Positions 1-7,056 of a stretch of 11,128 nt of DNA are shown here, one piece after another. The notes under the pieces were generated by a model, which searched no databases, had not been told where the DNA came from, and saw nothing but the letters and a program-made list of their open reading frames with translations. A program made the position numbers and the translations under genes. Position 1 is the first letter of the stretch; each line of letters starts with the position of its first letter. Origin of the DNA: Alphaproteobacteria bacterium (GTDB lineage Bacteria > Pseudomonadota > Alphaproteobacteria > RS24); the NCBI GenBank assembly GCA_022428185.1, contig JAKMCZ010000051.1:1-11128 (forward strand), given 5' to 3'.

Positions 1-818
1 AAATCGCCATCGCGGACAACAAAATACATCGGCACATCGAGCGCATAATCGACATATTGGTCGAAGCCGAAACCGGCATCAAACGCCAAAGGCAGCATGC
101 CCGTGCGCTTGGGATCCGTATCGGTCCACACCAAAGAGCGTTCCGACACATTGCCGGTCGGCTTGCCGTCAATAAACGGTGAATTGGCAAATAAAGCCGT
201 GGCGAGCGGTTGCAAAGCCAGCGCGATACGCAGCTTTTCGACCATATCGGCCTCTGAACCGAAATCGAGATTGACCTGCACCGTGGCGGTCAAATACATC
301 ATCTCCGTGCCGCGCCCGCCCTGTTTGGGCATGTAATCGGTCATCAATCGATAACGCCCTTTCGGCATGCGCGGGGCGTTATCAAAATTCCAAAACGGCG
401 TGTAGCCAATGCCGAAATAAGCCTGCCCCAATTGCTCGGCGACAGCGTGAACTTCTTTCATATGCGCGCTTATTTCGGCGCAGGTTTGATGAATATTTTC
501 CAGCGGCGCGCCCGATAATTCCAATTGTCCGGCCGGTTCCAACGTCACCGACCCACCTCCGGCAGCGGCGTCGCGCGCCAACCCGACCAGCGTGTCGCCT
601 TCATATTTGCCCTGCCAGCCAAATTGCATCAGCCCTTCCAGCATGGCTTTAATGCCGTCCGGCCCGTCATAGGGCAGCGGCGCAAAATCAGCTTTACGAT
701 AGCCGAATTTTTCATGCTCCGTGCCGATGCGCCAGTCGGCGCGCGGCTTGCAACCGGCGACCATCCAGTCTTTCAGTTCAGATATATTTTCAAGCACGGG
801 AATTGCCGCCTCGGACAT
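1..818 (-). CDS. gshA: Glutamate-cysteine ligase, plant/alphaproteobacterial type (5' part, 3' end outside window)
   Basis: This enzyme makes gamma-glutamylcysteine from glutamate and cysteine with ATP, the first and limiting step of cytosolic glutathione synthesis. The visible 272 residues match the GCS2 (plant-type) family rather than the E. coli GshA type. Recognisable blocks are TEHEKF near residues 33-38, the GGSVTLEPAGQLELSG stretch at 88-103 (glutamate/ATP site region), YRLMTDYMP around 156-164, TATVQVNLDF at 178-187, and SLVWTDTDPKRTG at 228-240. The usual length is about 450 residues, so roughly 40% lies beyond base 1. The start is the ATG at 816-818, supported by an AGGAGA ribosome binding site about 6 bases upstream (825-830). 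It lies 100 bases downstream of rsmE on the same strand, an arrangement I recall from other alphaproteobacteria. The family call is secure; only the missing C-terminus cannot be assessed. Confidence 0.95.
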   Translation of the reverse strand, partial: MSEAAIPVLENISELKDWMVAGCKPRADWRIGTEHEKFGYRKADFAPLPYDGPDGIKAMLEGLMQFGWQGKYEGDTLVGLARDAAAGGGSVTLEPAGQLELSGAPLENIHQTCAEISAHMKEVHAVAEQLGQAYFGIGYTPFWNFDNAPRMPKGRYRLMTDYMPKQGGRGTEMMYLTATVQVNLDFGSEADMVEKLRIALALQPLATALFANSPFIDGKPTGNVSERSLVWTDTDPKRTGMLPLAFDAGFGFDQYVDYALDVPMYFVVRDGD

Positions 819-875
819 CGATGTTCTCCTGCACGCGCAATGGCATGATTGCGTTGGCGGCGTGGTGTTAGTTTG

Positions 876-904
876 AATGTAGGGTCGTTTGTTAACATCG
901 ACAA
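876..904 (-). promoter_or_regulatory. Possible promoter of gshA
   Basis: In the 100-base gap between rsmE and gshA, reading the minus strand, a -35-like TTGTCG (899-904) is followed after exactly 17 bases by a -10-like TACATT (876-881). Each matches 4 of 6 positions of the sigma-70 consensus. Transcription would start near base 869 and leave a leader of about 50 bases before the gshA ATG. The hexamers are weak and were found by eye, so this is a suggestion that gshA can be transcribed independently of rsmE. I see no rho-independent terminator in this gap. Confidence 0.3.
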
Positions 905-918
905 GGTGATTGCTGTTT

Positions 919-1683
919 TTAGGGCGCTTGCCGCCAATCACCGAGGCGCGATTGAATGAGCGCCAATGCCGCGACCACCGCCGTATCGGTGCGCAAAATA
1001 CGCGGGCCAAGCGACAATGAAACAACGCCGTCGCGCGCGCGCAACATGGCCCGCTCCGCCGCGTCAAACCCGCCCTCCGGCCCGATAAGCAGCGCCAATC
1101 TATCGCCGTGCAGCGCATCGAGCGCAGGAATACCTTCGCCATTCACCGCTTCCTCATCGCAAAAAATCAGCCGCCGATCGCTTGGCAAATCAGCCAGCGC
1201 CTCAACCAGATTTATCGGCGCGGCAATCTCAGGCACGCGCATGATATTGCACTGCTCGGCGGCTTCTACCGCATTGGCCGACAGGCGGTCTTGCTTGACC
1301 GCTTTGCCGCCCTGCGTGCGCGCCGTGATGACCGGCACTAATTTACCGACCCCCATTTCGGTTGCTTTTTGCGCCAGATAATCCAGCCGCTCGCGCTTTA
1401 CCGGCGCAACCAGTAGCCAGATATCGCCGCCACTGTCTTGCGCGCGTGTTTGTTCGTCCACCGCAAGCTGCACATGCTTTTTGCCGATTTCAGTTACCCG
1501 CGCGCGCCACTCGCCATCGCGGCCATTGAACAGTAAAAGCTGCGCGCCCATGTCCAGCCGCAATACGTTTTTCAGATAATGCGCCTGCTTGTCGTCAAGG
1601 CTGACGGTTTGCCCTGACGCCAAATCTTGCACGACATGAAGTCGCTGACTTATCTTCTGGACGGCTGGCGCACTGCGTGGCAT
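919..1683 (-). CDS. rsmE: 16S rRNA (uracil-1498-N3)-methyltransferase RsmE
   Basis: RsmE is an S-adenosylmethionine-dependent SPOUT methyltransferase that methylates N3 of U1498 in 16S rRNA within the assembled 30S subunit. The 254-residue product has the family's full length and order. An N-terminal PUA-like RNA-binding part comes first (QAHYLKNVLR near 33-42). The trefoil-knot domain follows, with KATEMGV at 106-112, EAAEQC at 140-145, the SAM-loop LIGPEGGF at 199-206 and SLGPRILRTDTA at 224-235. The start is the ATG at 1681-1683, with a modest AGGG about 8 bases upstream; a slightly later start is possible but there is no better in-frame ATG. It is divergent from ubiA (61 bases between start codons) and precedes gshA in the same direction. 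No key motif is missing. Confidence 0.95.
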   Translation of the reverse strand: MPRSAPAVQKISQRLHVVQDLASGQTVSLDDKQAHYLKNVLRLDMGAQLLLFNGRDGEWRARVTEIGKKHVQLAVDEQTRAQDSGGDIWLLVAPVKRERLDYLAQKATEMGVGKLVPVITARTQGGKAVKQDRLSANAVEAAEQCNIMRVPEIAAPINLVEALADLPSDRRLIFCDEEAVNGEGIPALDALHGDRLALLIGPEGGFDAAERAMLRARDGVVSLSLGPRILRTDTAVVAALALIQSRLGDWRQAP

Positions 1684-1744
1684 GACAAAACCCTAAAAAA
1701 TGGCTGCTAGAATTTGCTTGTGCCATAAATGACCGAATAGGCCA
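1684..1744. promoter_or_regulatory. Divergent intergenic region between rsmE and ubiA
   Basis: These 61 bases separate the start codons of two divergently transcribed genes, so they, or overlapping 5' coding sequence, must hold the promoters for both directions. By eye the stretch is AT-richer than its surroundings, but I cannot pick a convincing -35/-10 pair. TTGCTT at 1714-1719 is a possible -35 for ubiA without a good -10 at 17 bases. A three-codon ATG-initiated frame (1729-1740) ends just before the ubiA start; I give it no function. Confidence 0.4.
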
Positions 1745-2674
1745 ATGACAGATAAACCCGATATGAAAAATGCGCCGCTCGATAGCGAGACAGACTGGCT
1801 GTTGTCACGCCTGTCACCAACCGCGCAGGCTTACGCGCAATTGGCGCGTTATGACCGCCCAATCGGCGCATGGCTGTTGTTTTGGCCGTGCCTTTGGGGG
1901 GTGGCTTTAGCCGGTGCACAGACCGACACATTGCCGTCGCTCGCCCATATGGCGGCGTTTGCCGTCGGCGCGCTGGCAATGCGCGGCGCGGGCTGCACCT
2001 ATAATGATATTATCGACCGCGAATTGGACGCAAAAGTCGACCGCACATCTTTGCGCCCGCTGCCCTCACAGCGCGTCAGTGTATCGGGCGCATGGGGATT
2101 TTTGGTGGCGCAATTATTCATCGGCCTGCTGGTGCTGGTTTCCTTTCAGTCGCTGTTTATGTTCGCGCTGGGGGTTATCGCGCTCCTGCCGGTGGCCGCC
2201 TATCCGTTTATGAAGCGCATCACCTATTGGCCGCAAGCTTGGCTTGGCCTGACCTTTAATTGGGGCGCGCTGATGGGCTATGCGGCGATGACCGACCATT
2301 TAGCACCACAGGCTTTCGCGCTTTATGCAGCCGGCTTTTTTTGGACGCTGGGCTATGACACGGTGTATGCCCATCAAGACAAAGAAGACGACGCGCTGAT
2401 CGGCATTAAAAGCACGGCGTTATTATTCGGCGCGCGCACCAAGCCGATGCTGATTTTCTTTTACGCGCTCAGCCTCGCCTGTTTGTCGACTGCCGCCTAT
2501 ATCGGGCAAATCGGCATCTTGTTTTGGACGGCTTTGCCGATTGTCGCCTGGCATTTGCTGATGCAAGTATCGCGCCTCGACATTGATAATGCCGATGTTT
2601 GTCTGCAAATCTTTCGTTCAAACCGCAATACGGGTCTGATTATCGCGCTTAGTTTCATTCTAGGCATTTTTTAA
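1745..2674 (+). CDS. ubiA: 4-hydroxybenzoate polyprenyltransferase UbiA
   Basis: UbiA is an integral inner-membrane prenyltransferase that joins the polyprenyl chain to 4-hydroxybenzoate, committing it to ubiquinone. The 309-residue protein shows both Asp-rich Mg-diphosphate motifs of the family. The first is NDIIDRELD at 87-95 (N87, D88, D91, D95), followed by KVDRTSLRPLPSQ. The second is YDTVYAHQDKEDD at 204-216. Many hydrophobic segments (about 44-60, 66-80, 115-135, 138-153, 165-182, 188-204, 235-275, 296-309) fit the eight- to nine-helix fold. YDRPIGAWLLFWP at 36-48 is the typical N-terminal signature. The ATG at 1745 has only a weak AGG upstream; ATG at 1763 is an alternative that would drop six residues. 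It heads a plus-strand series with the desaturase gene 22 bases downstream. A menaquinone or haem prenyltransferase is less likely because of the overall UbiA-type signature. Confidence 0.95.
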   Translation: MTDKPDMKNAPLDSETDWLLSRLSPTAQAYAQLARYDRPIGAWLLFWPCLWGVALAGAQTDTLPSLAHMAAFAVGALAMRGAGCTYNDIIDRELDAKVDRTSLRPLPSQRVSVSGAWGFLVAQLFIGLLVLVSFQSLFMFALGVIALLPVAAYPFMKRITYWPQAWLGLTFNWGALMGYAAMTDHLAPQAFALYAAGFFWTLGYDTVYAHQDKEDDALIGIKSTALLFGARTKPMLIFFYALSLACLSTAAYIGQIGILFWTALPIVAWHLLMQVSRLDIDNADVCLQIFRSNRNTGLIIALSFILGIF

Positions 2675-2696
2675 AAATGAGCCTATATTCTAGCCC

Positions 2697-3731
2697 ATGA
2701 GCATGACCGATACATCGAAATTGCGCCTACACAGTCGCGAGCTGGTGTCGCCGCAAATATTGAAAAAGCTGCAAAGCCGTTCCAATTTGGTCGGACTGGC
2801 GTTGATTGCCCATGCTTGGGGCCTGATTTTCGGCGCAATGGCGATGTTTTATCTGTTTCCCAATCCGCTGACATTTATTTTGGCAATCATGATAATCGGC
2901 GCGCGGCAATTAGGCATCGCCGTCTTGATGCATGACGCGGCGCATAATGCGCTTTTCCGCACGACAAAGTGGAATAATTGGCTGTCGGACTGGCTGTGCG
3001 GCTATCCGATGATGGCGCGCACCGATGCCTATCGGCGCTATCATTTGCACCATCATATGCGCACGCAACAAGACGATGACCCTGATTTGATTTTGTCCAA
3101 GCCGTTTCCCATTACCCGCAAAAGTCTGCGCCGCAAACTGTGGCGCGATTTGAGCGGCCAGACCGGTTATCAGCAGCGCAAAGCTCAAATTATCAATGCG
3201 TTCGGCGATAAGAAATTGGGGTTGGTCGGACGATTGCGCCATTTCCGCACAAAACTGGGCGGCGCATTGCTCGCCAATCTGATTATTCTGGCAGCCTGCA
3301 CGGCACTGTTTCATTGGAGCTATTATCTAATGTTCTGGCTGCTGCCGTTTTTGACCTATCACATGGCGATTACGCGGCTCAGAAACATTGCCGAACACGC
3401 CATTGTGCCCGACAATAATGACCCGTTTCGCAATGCACGCACGACCAAAACCAACTGGTTGTCGCGCCTGCTGATTGCGCCCTATTGGGTCAATTATCAT
3501 GTCGAGCATCATTTGATTATGCATGTGCCGAGCTGGCGTTTGCCGCTCATGCACAAAACGCTTTTGGCCGATGGTTATGGCGACCGCATGGAAATCGCCC
3601 CCGGCTATTTTGACGTGCTGCGCCGCGCCACCTCGCGCGCCGATGATGAAGACAAGCCCGGCGATATCGTTCATGATGGACGCAATCGCCTGAAGGGTAA
3701 TTTCTCCGACGGTTTTTCCGAAACCGCATAA
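2697..3731 (+). CDS. Membrane fatty acid desaturase family protein (di-iron, three histidine boxes)
   Basis: The protein belongs to the membrane-bound desaturase/hydroxylase superfamily, which uses a His-bound di-iron centre and O2 to introduce a double bond or hydroxyl into a lipid-like substrate. The 344 residues carry HDAAH at 79-83, HLHHH at 116-120 (fits HxxHH) followed by a DDDPDL stretch at 126-131, and HVEHH at 268-272, plus an extra His in RNIAEHA (H234). Hydrophobic pairs lie near 31-55, 57-78 and 190-226, fitting four membrane passes with all boxes on the cytosolic side. The third box begins with His rather than Gln, and there is no cytochrome b5 domain, so it is not a classical front-end desaturase. 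The true substrate cannot be read from the sequence; acyl-lipid desaturation is the default. The start is uncertain between ATG 2697 and ATG 2703; neither has a clear ribosome binding site. It lies 22 bases after ubiA and 27 before pmbA. Confidence 0.88.
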   Translation: MSMTDTSKLRLHSRELVSPQILKKLQSRSNLVGLALIAHAWGLIFGAMAMFYLFPNPLTFILAIMIIGARQLGIAVLMHDAAHNALFRTTKWNNWLSDWLCGYPMMARTDAYRRYHLHHHMRTQQDDDPDLILSKPFPITRKSLRRKLWRDLSGQTGYQQRKAQIINAFGDKKLGLVGRLRHFRTKLGGALLANLIILAACTALFHWSYYLMFWLLPFLTYHMAITRLRNIAEHAIVPDNNDPFRNARTTKTNWLSRLLIAPYWVNYHVEHHLIMHVPSWRLPLMHKTLLADGYGDRMEIAPGYFDVLRRATSRADDEDKPGDIVHDGRNRLKGNFSDGFSETA

Positions 3732-3747
3732 CCAGATATCAGAGTTT

Positions 3748-3758
3748 AAGGAAAGCGT
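3748..3758 (+). promoter_or_regulatory. Ribosome binding site of pmbA
   Basis: AAGGAAA at 3748-3754 sits at good spacing before the ATG at 3759 and fixes that start. It is much clearer than anything in front of the two upstream genes of the same series. Confidence 0.7.
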
Positions 3759-5111
3759 ATGTCCGTTACTGACAACGAAGCGGTCAATATTAATTTGGCG
3801 CATAAATTGATTGACCTGACCCGCGCCGCCGGTGCCGATGCCGCCGATGTGCTGGTCAGCGACAGTGCGTCGCTCTCGGTCTCGTGCCGCCTCGGTCAGT
3901 TGGAAGATACCGAACGCGCCGAAAGTCGCGATATCGGCCTGCGCGCCATGATTGGACAAAAACAAGCTTTTGTATCGGGGTCAGCGGTCAGCGATGACGC
4001 GTTGGGTCAATTGGCACAACGCGCCGTTGATATGGCGCAAGCGACACCCGAAGACCGCTATTGCGGCTTCGCCCCTGAAGACCGATTGACGCAAGAAATT
4101 CCGGCGCTCGATATTGCCGATAGCGTCGAGCCCGATGCCGATAAATTGTTGTCCATGGCGGTAACTTGCGAAGATGCGGCGCGCGCGGTTGAGGGCATCA
4201 CCAATTCGGAGGGCGGCGGTGCCGGTTGGGGTCGTGCGACCACGGCTTTGGTGACCAGCCACGGCTTTGAAGGTGCTTATACCAGCACCAGTTTTTCGGC
4301 CTCTTGCGCGGTTATTGGCGGCGAAGGCGACGCGATGGAACGCGATTATGCCAGCCATTCAGCGCGCCATTTAGAGGATTTGGACGCGCCCGAGGATATC
4401 GGCCTGCGCGCCGCCAACCGCACGATTGAGCGATTGAACCCGCGCAAAATGGAAAGCACCAAAACCAATGTGGTTTACGCCCCGCGTGTCGCCGCCTCGC
4501 TTTTGGGCCATTTGTCATCTGCCATTTCCGGCGCTGCGATTGCGCGCGGCACGTCATTTTTGCGCGATAAAATGGGCCAGCAAGTGATGAGCGCAAGCGT
4601 GACCATCGAAGACGACCCGCTGCGCCCGCGCGGATTGCGCTCAGCCGGTTTCGACGGTGAGGGCGTGAAAACTGAGACACTGGTGCCGGTCAAAGACGGT
4701 GTTTTGCAATGCTGGTGGCTCGACAGCGCATCGGCGCGCCAGCTTGATTTACAGACCAATGGACGCGCGGCGCGCGGCATTGGCGGCCCGCCCACGCCTT
4801 CAGCGACCAATCTTTATATGCAAGCGGGCGAAGACAGCGTTGAGACCATGCTGAAAAATATCGGCACCGGCTTTTATGTAACCGAGCTTATCGGCATGGG
4901 CGTGAACGGTGTCACCGGCGATTATTCACGCGGCGCGTCAGGCTTTTGGATTGAAAATGGCGAACTTGCTTATCCGGTCAGTGAGATGACCATTGCCGGA
5001 AACCTTGAAACCATGTTCATGAATATGACACCGGCTGATGATTTGACGTTTCGTCGTGGTGTCAATGCGCCGACAATTCTGGTCGAAGGCATGGCCCTGG
5101 CCGGTCTTTAA
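3759..5111 (+). CDS. pmbA: PmbA/TldE, partner subunit of the TldD/TldE metalloprotease
   Basis: PmbA (TldE) pairs with TldD to form a cytosolic metalloprotease that degrades unfolded peptides and matures some ribosomal peptides; TldD carries the metal site. Consistent with the non-catalytic partner, this 450-residue protein has no HExxxH zinc motif. It has the family's C-terminal blocks: DDPLRPRGLRSAGFDGEG at 285-302, GVNGVTGDYSRGASGFWIEN within 381-400, and EMTIAGNLETMF at 409-420. Length equals the family norm and the reading frame is intact. It is 27 bases after the desaturase gene. In many alphaproteobacteria pmbA is followed by cysQ-like, DUF4170 and DUF374 genes before waaA; here an ABC exporter follows directly. 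No tldD is in the window, which is normal because the two are often unlinked. The substrate in this organism is unknown. Confidence 0.95.
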   Translation: MSVTDNEAVNINLAHKLIDLTRAAGADAADVLVSDSASLSVSCRLGQLEDTERAESRDIGLRAMIGQKQAFVSGSAVSDDALGQLAQRAVDMAQATPEDRYCGFAPEDRLTQEIPALDIADSVEPDADKLLSMAVTCEDAARAVEGITNSEGGGAGWGRATTALVTSHGFEGAYTSTSFSASCAVIGGEGDAMERDYASHSARHLEDLDAPEDIGLRAANRTIERLNPRKMESTKTNVVYAPRVAASLLGHLSSAISGAAIARGTSFLRDKMGQQVMSASVTIEDDPLRPRGLRSAGFDGEGVKTETLVPVKDGVLQCWWLDSASARQLDLQTNGRAARGIGGPPTPSATNLYMQAGEDSVETMLKNIGTGFYVTELIGMGVNGVTGDYSRGASGFWIENGELAYPVSEMTIAGNLETMFMNMTPADDLTFRRGVNAPTILVEGMALAGL

Positions 5112-5205
5112 TCAGTTCGCGATAAAGCAGCCCGCCATGATTGCGCCACAATGTGCTATATATCAGAATCATTAGGGTTATGAGGGGCGCAAGCGCCGTG
5201 AGATT
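5112..5205 (+). promoter_or_regulatory. Intergenic leader before the MsbA-type exporter gene
   Basis: This is the only long gap (94 bases) in the plus-strand series, so a promoter for the exporter-waaA-lpxK block may lie here. An AT-rich TATATAT occurs at 5157-5163 and a TTGCGC at 5141-5146, but they are too close to form a normal -35/-10 pair. A small inverted repeat, GGCGC-AA-GCGCC (5186-5197), lies just before the start region. A nine-codon ATG frame (5180-5209, MRGASAVRF) ends with a TGA overlapping the TTG assigned as the exporter start. No terminator with a T-run is seen after pmbA. Confidence 0.3.
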
Positions 5206-7056
5206 TTGAGTCAATTGACCGCAGAGCAAAACAAATCCGTCAGCGATGACCATATTTTGACGCATAATCAGCGCGCCGATGTGCAAGCGCGCTATCAGGC
5301 GCGCCGTTCGCGCTCGCTGGCTTTAATCGAGCGCATGTTGCGCAGCTATTTGCGTCCCTATCTCGGCCTTTTGGGCATTACGGTTTTGTTGAATGTCATC
5401 ATCGCCGCCACCACCGGTGCCTTGCCGTGGTTTATCCAGCAAGCGATTGACGAGGTTTTTGAAAATAAAAACACCGATATGCTGCTGCTTGTGCCGCTCG
5501 GCGTGATTGTTATTTCCTTGCTCAAGGGCATTGCTACTTTTGGCTCCAATGTGATTATGAATTCGGTCGGTCAGCGCTCGACAGCCAATTTGCAGCGCGA
5601 TTTATTCGCCCGTTTGGTGCATGGCGATTTGGCTTATGTGGCACAGCAGCATAGCGGCGCTTATATTTCCATTTTCATGAATGATGCGACGCGACTGCGC
5701 GATACGGTGTCGAATATTATCGTCGCGCTTATTCGTCATTTACTGACCATGGTCGCGCTGATTACTTTCATGTTCACCATTAATTGGCATTTGGCGCTCA
5801 TCTACACAGTGATTGTCGTGCCGATGGGTATTTCTGCCATGCGTCGCTTGGGCCGCGTCACCCGCTCGGCATCACGTCAGGGTTTGCAAGAAACCAGCGA
5901 GTTTTCAACCCTCATTGCTGAGACCTTGAGCGGTTTGCGCATCGTCAAAGCCTATGGTCAAGAGACCGACCAGATAGCACGCGCCGGGTCGACCATAGAT
6001 CGGGTGTTGGAATTTACCATGCGCGCCATTCGCGCCCGCGCCGCCGCCAGTCCGGCTATTGAGGCATTAGGCGGTATTGCGGTCGGTGCGATTATTTTTG
6101 TCGGCGGTTATCAATCCATGCAGGGCAATTTGACGGCCGGCGAGTTTATGGGCTTCATCACCGCGCTGCTGGCTGTTTATCAACCCTTGCGCTCGGTCGC
6201 CAATATGCAAACCATATTGCAAGAAGGCGTGTCGGCAGGCACACGCGTATTCGCCATACTCGACAGCCAAGACCATATTGTCGATGCCAATAAGGCGGTG
6301 CAGTTGAAAACCGATAAGGGCGCGGTGCACTTCGATAATGTCTCTTTTCAATATGAGGGGCGCGAGCTTCCGGCTCTCAATAATGTCTCGCTCGATGTGA
6401 AACCCGGTCAAACCGTGGCGCTGGTCGGCGCGTCGGGCTCTGGCAAATCGACCTTGCTCAATCTCACCTTGCGCTTTTTCGATGTCAGCGCCGGCGTAAT
6501 CGAGATTGACGGGCAGGATATCCGCTCAGTGACATTGAACAGTCTGCGCCATGCCACCGCATTGGTGACGCAAGACCCGTTTTTGTTTGACGACACAATC
6601 GCCAGCAATATCGCCTATGGCACGCCGTCAGCCGACCAAGCCGCCATTGAACAAGCAGCCAAGCAGGCGGCGGCGCATGAGTTTATCTCCGAGCTTCCGG
6701 ACGGCTATGAAACCCGTGTCGGCGAAAGCGGCTTGCGGTTATCAGGCGGGCAAAAGCAGCGCGTCGCCATTGCCCGCGCGATGCTTAAAAACGCGCCGAT
6801 TTTATTGCTCGATGAAGCGACCTCGGCGCTCGACACTGCGTCCGAACAGAAAGTCCAAACCGCGCTTAATGAATTGATGAAGGGACGCACCTCACTGGTG
6901 ATTGCGCATCGCCTATCCACCATTATGCATGCCGACTGTATTCATGTGATGCAAGATGGCAGCATTGTAGAGAGCGGCGCGCATGATGAATTGCTGGCTC
7001 AAAACGGCGTTTATGCAGACCTCTATCAAAAACAATTCGCCGGAGAGAACGGCTAA
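5206..7056 (+). CDS. msbA: MsbA-type ABC exporter, probable lipid A-core flippase (permease-ATPase fusion)
   Basis: This is a half-transporter that would dimerise in the inner membrane and use ATP to flip a lipid, probably lipid A-Kdo, to the periplasmic face. The 616 residues hold an exporter-type membrane domain (about 45-345, six hydrophobic helices) and a nucleotide-binding domain. That domain has Walker A GASGSGKS at 408-415, Q-loop Q456, signature LSGGQ at 512-516, Walker B ILLLDE at 532-537 and H-loop H568, so all catalytic elements are present. The MsbA assignment rests on overall resemblance and on its position immediately before waaA (1-base overlap) and lpxK; export of another lipid or drug cannot be excluded. 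The start is uncertain. TTG 5206 gives a hydrophilic 43-residue N-terminal tail without a well-spaced ribosome binding site; GTG 5281 or ATG 5335 (beginning MLRSYLRPY) are alternatives. Confidence 0.85.
   Translation: MSQLTAEQNKSVSDDHILTHNQRADVQARYQARRSRSLALIERMLRSYLRPYLGLLGITVLLNVIIAATTGALPWFIQQAIDEVFENKNTDMLLLVPLGVIVISLLKGIATFGSNVIMNSVGQRSTANLQRDLFARLVHGDLAYVAQQHSGAYISIFMNDATRLRDTVSNIIVALIRHLLTMVALITFMFTINWHLALIYTVIVVPMGISAMRRLGRVTRSASRQGLQETSEFSTLIAETLSGLRIVKAYGQETDQIARAGSTIDRVLEFTMRAIRARAAASPAIEALGGIAVGAIIFVGGYQSMQGNLTAGEFMGFITALLAVYQPLRSVANMQTILQEGVSAGTRVFAILDSQDHIVDANKAVQLKTDKGAVHFDNVSFQYEGRELPALNNVSLDVKPGQTVALVGASGSGKSTLLNLTLRFFDVSAGVIEIDGQDIRSVTLNSLRHATALVTQDPFLFDDTIASNIAYGTPSADQAAIEQAAKQAAAHEFISELPDGYETRVGESGLRLSGGQKQRVAIARAMLKNAPILLLDEATSALDTASEQKVQTALNELMKGRTSLVIAHRLSTIMHADCIHVMQDGSIVESGAHDELLAQNGVYADLYQKQFAGENG

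Noticed and set aside
1026..1043. Alternating CG tract, with similar tracts near 8286-8299 and 9246-9257
   Set aside because: The tracts are short, fall inside coding sequence and reflect runs of Ala and Arg codons (for example GGARAR in WaaA and SARAQ in LpxK), not a repeat family.
3327..3965. Long minus-strand open frame of 212 codons across the desaturase end and pmbA start
   Set aside because: It lies antisense to two well-supported genes, spans their junction, and its translation shows no recognisable family. It is a by-product of the GC-skewed codon use of the plus-strand genes.
5141..5153. Inverted repeat ATTG-CGCCA-CAAT-like element after pmbA as a terminator
   Set aside because: The stem is only four base pairs and no T-run follows, so it does not qualify as a rho-independent terminator.
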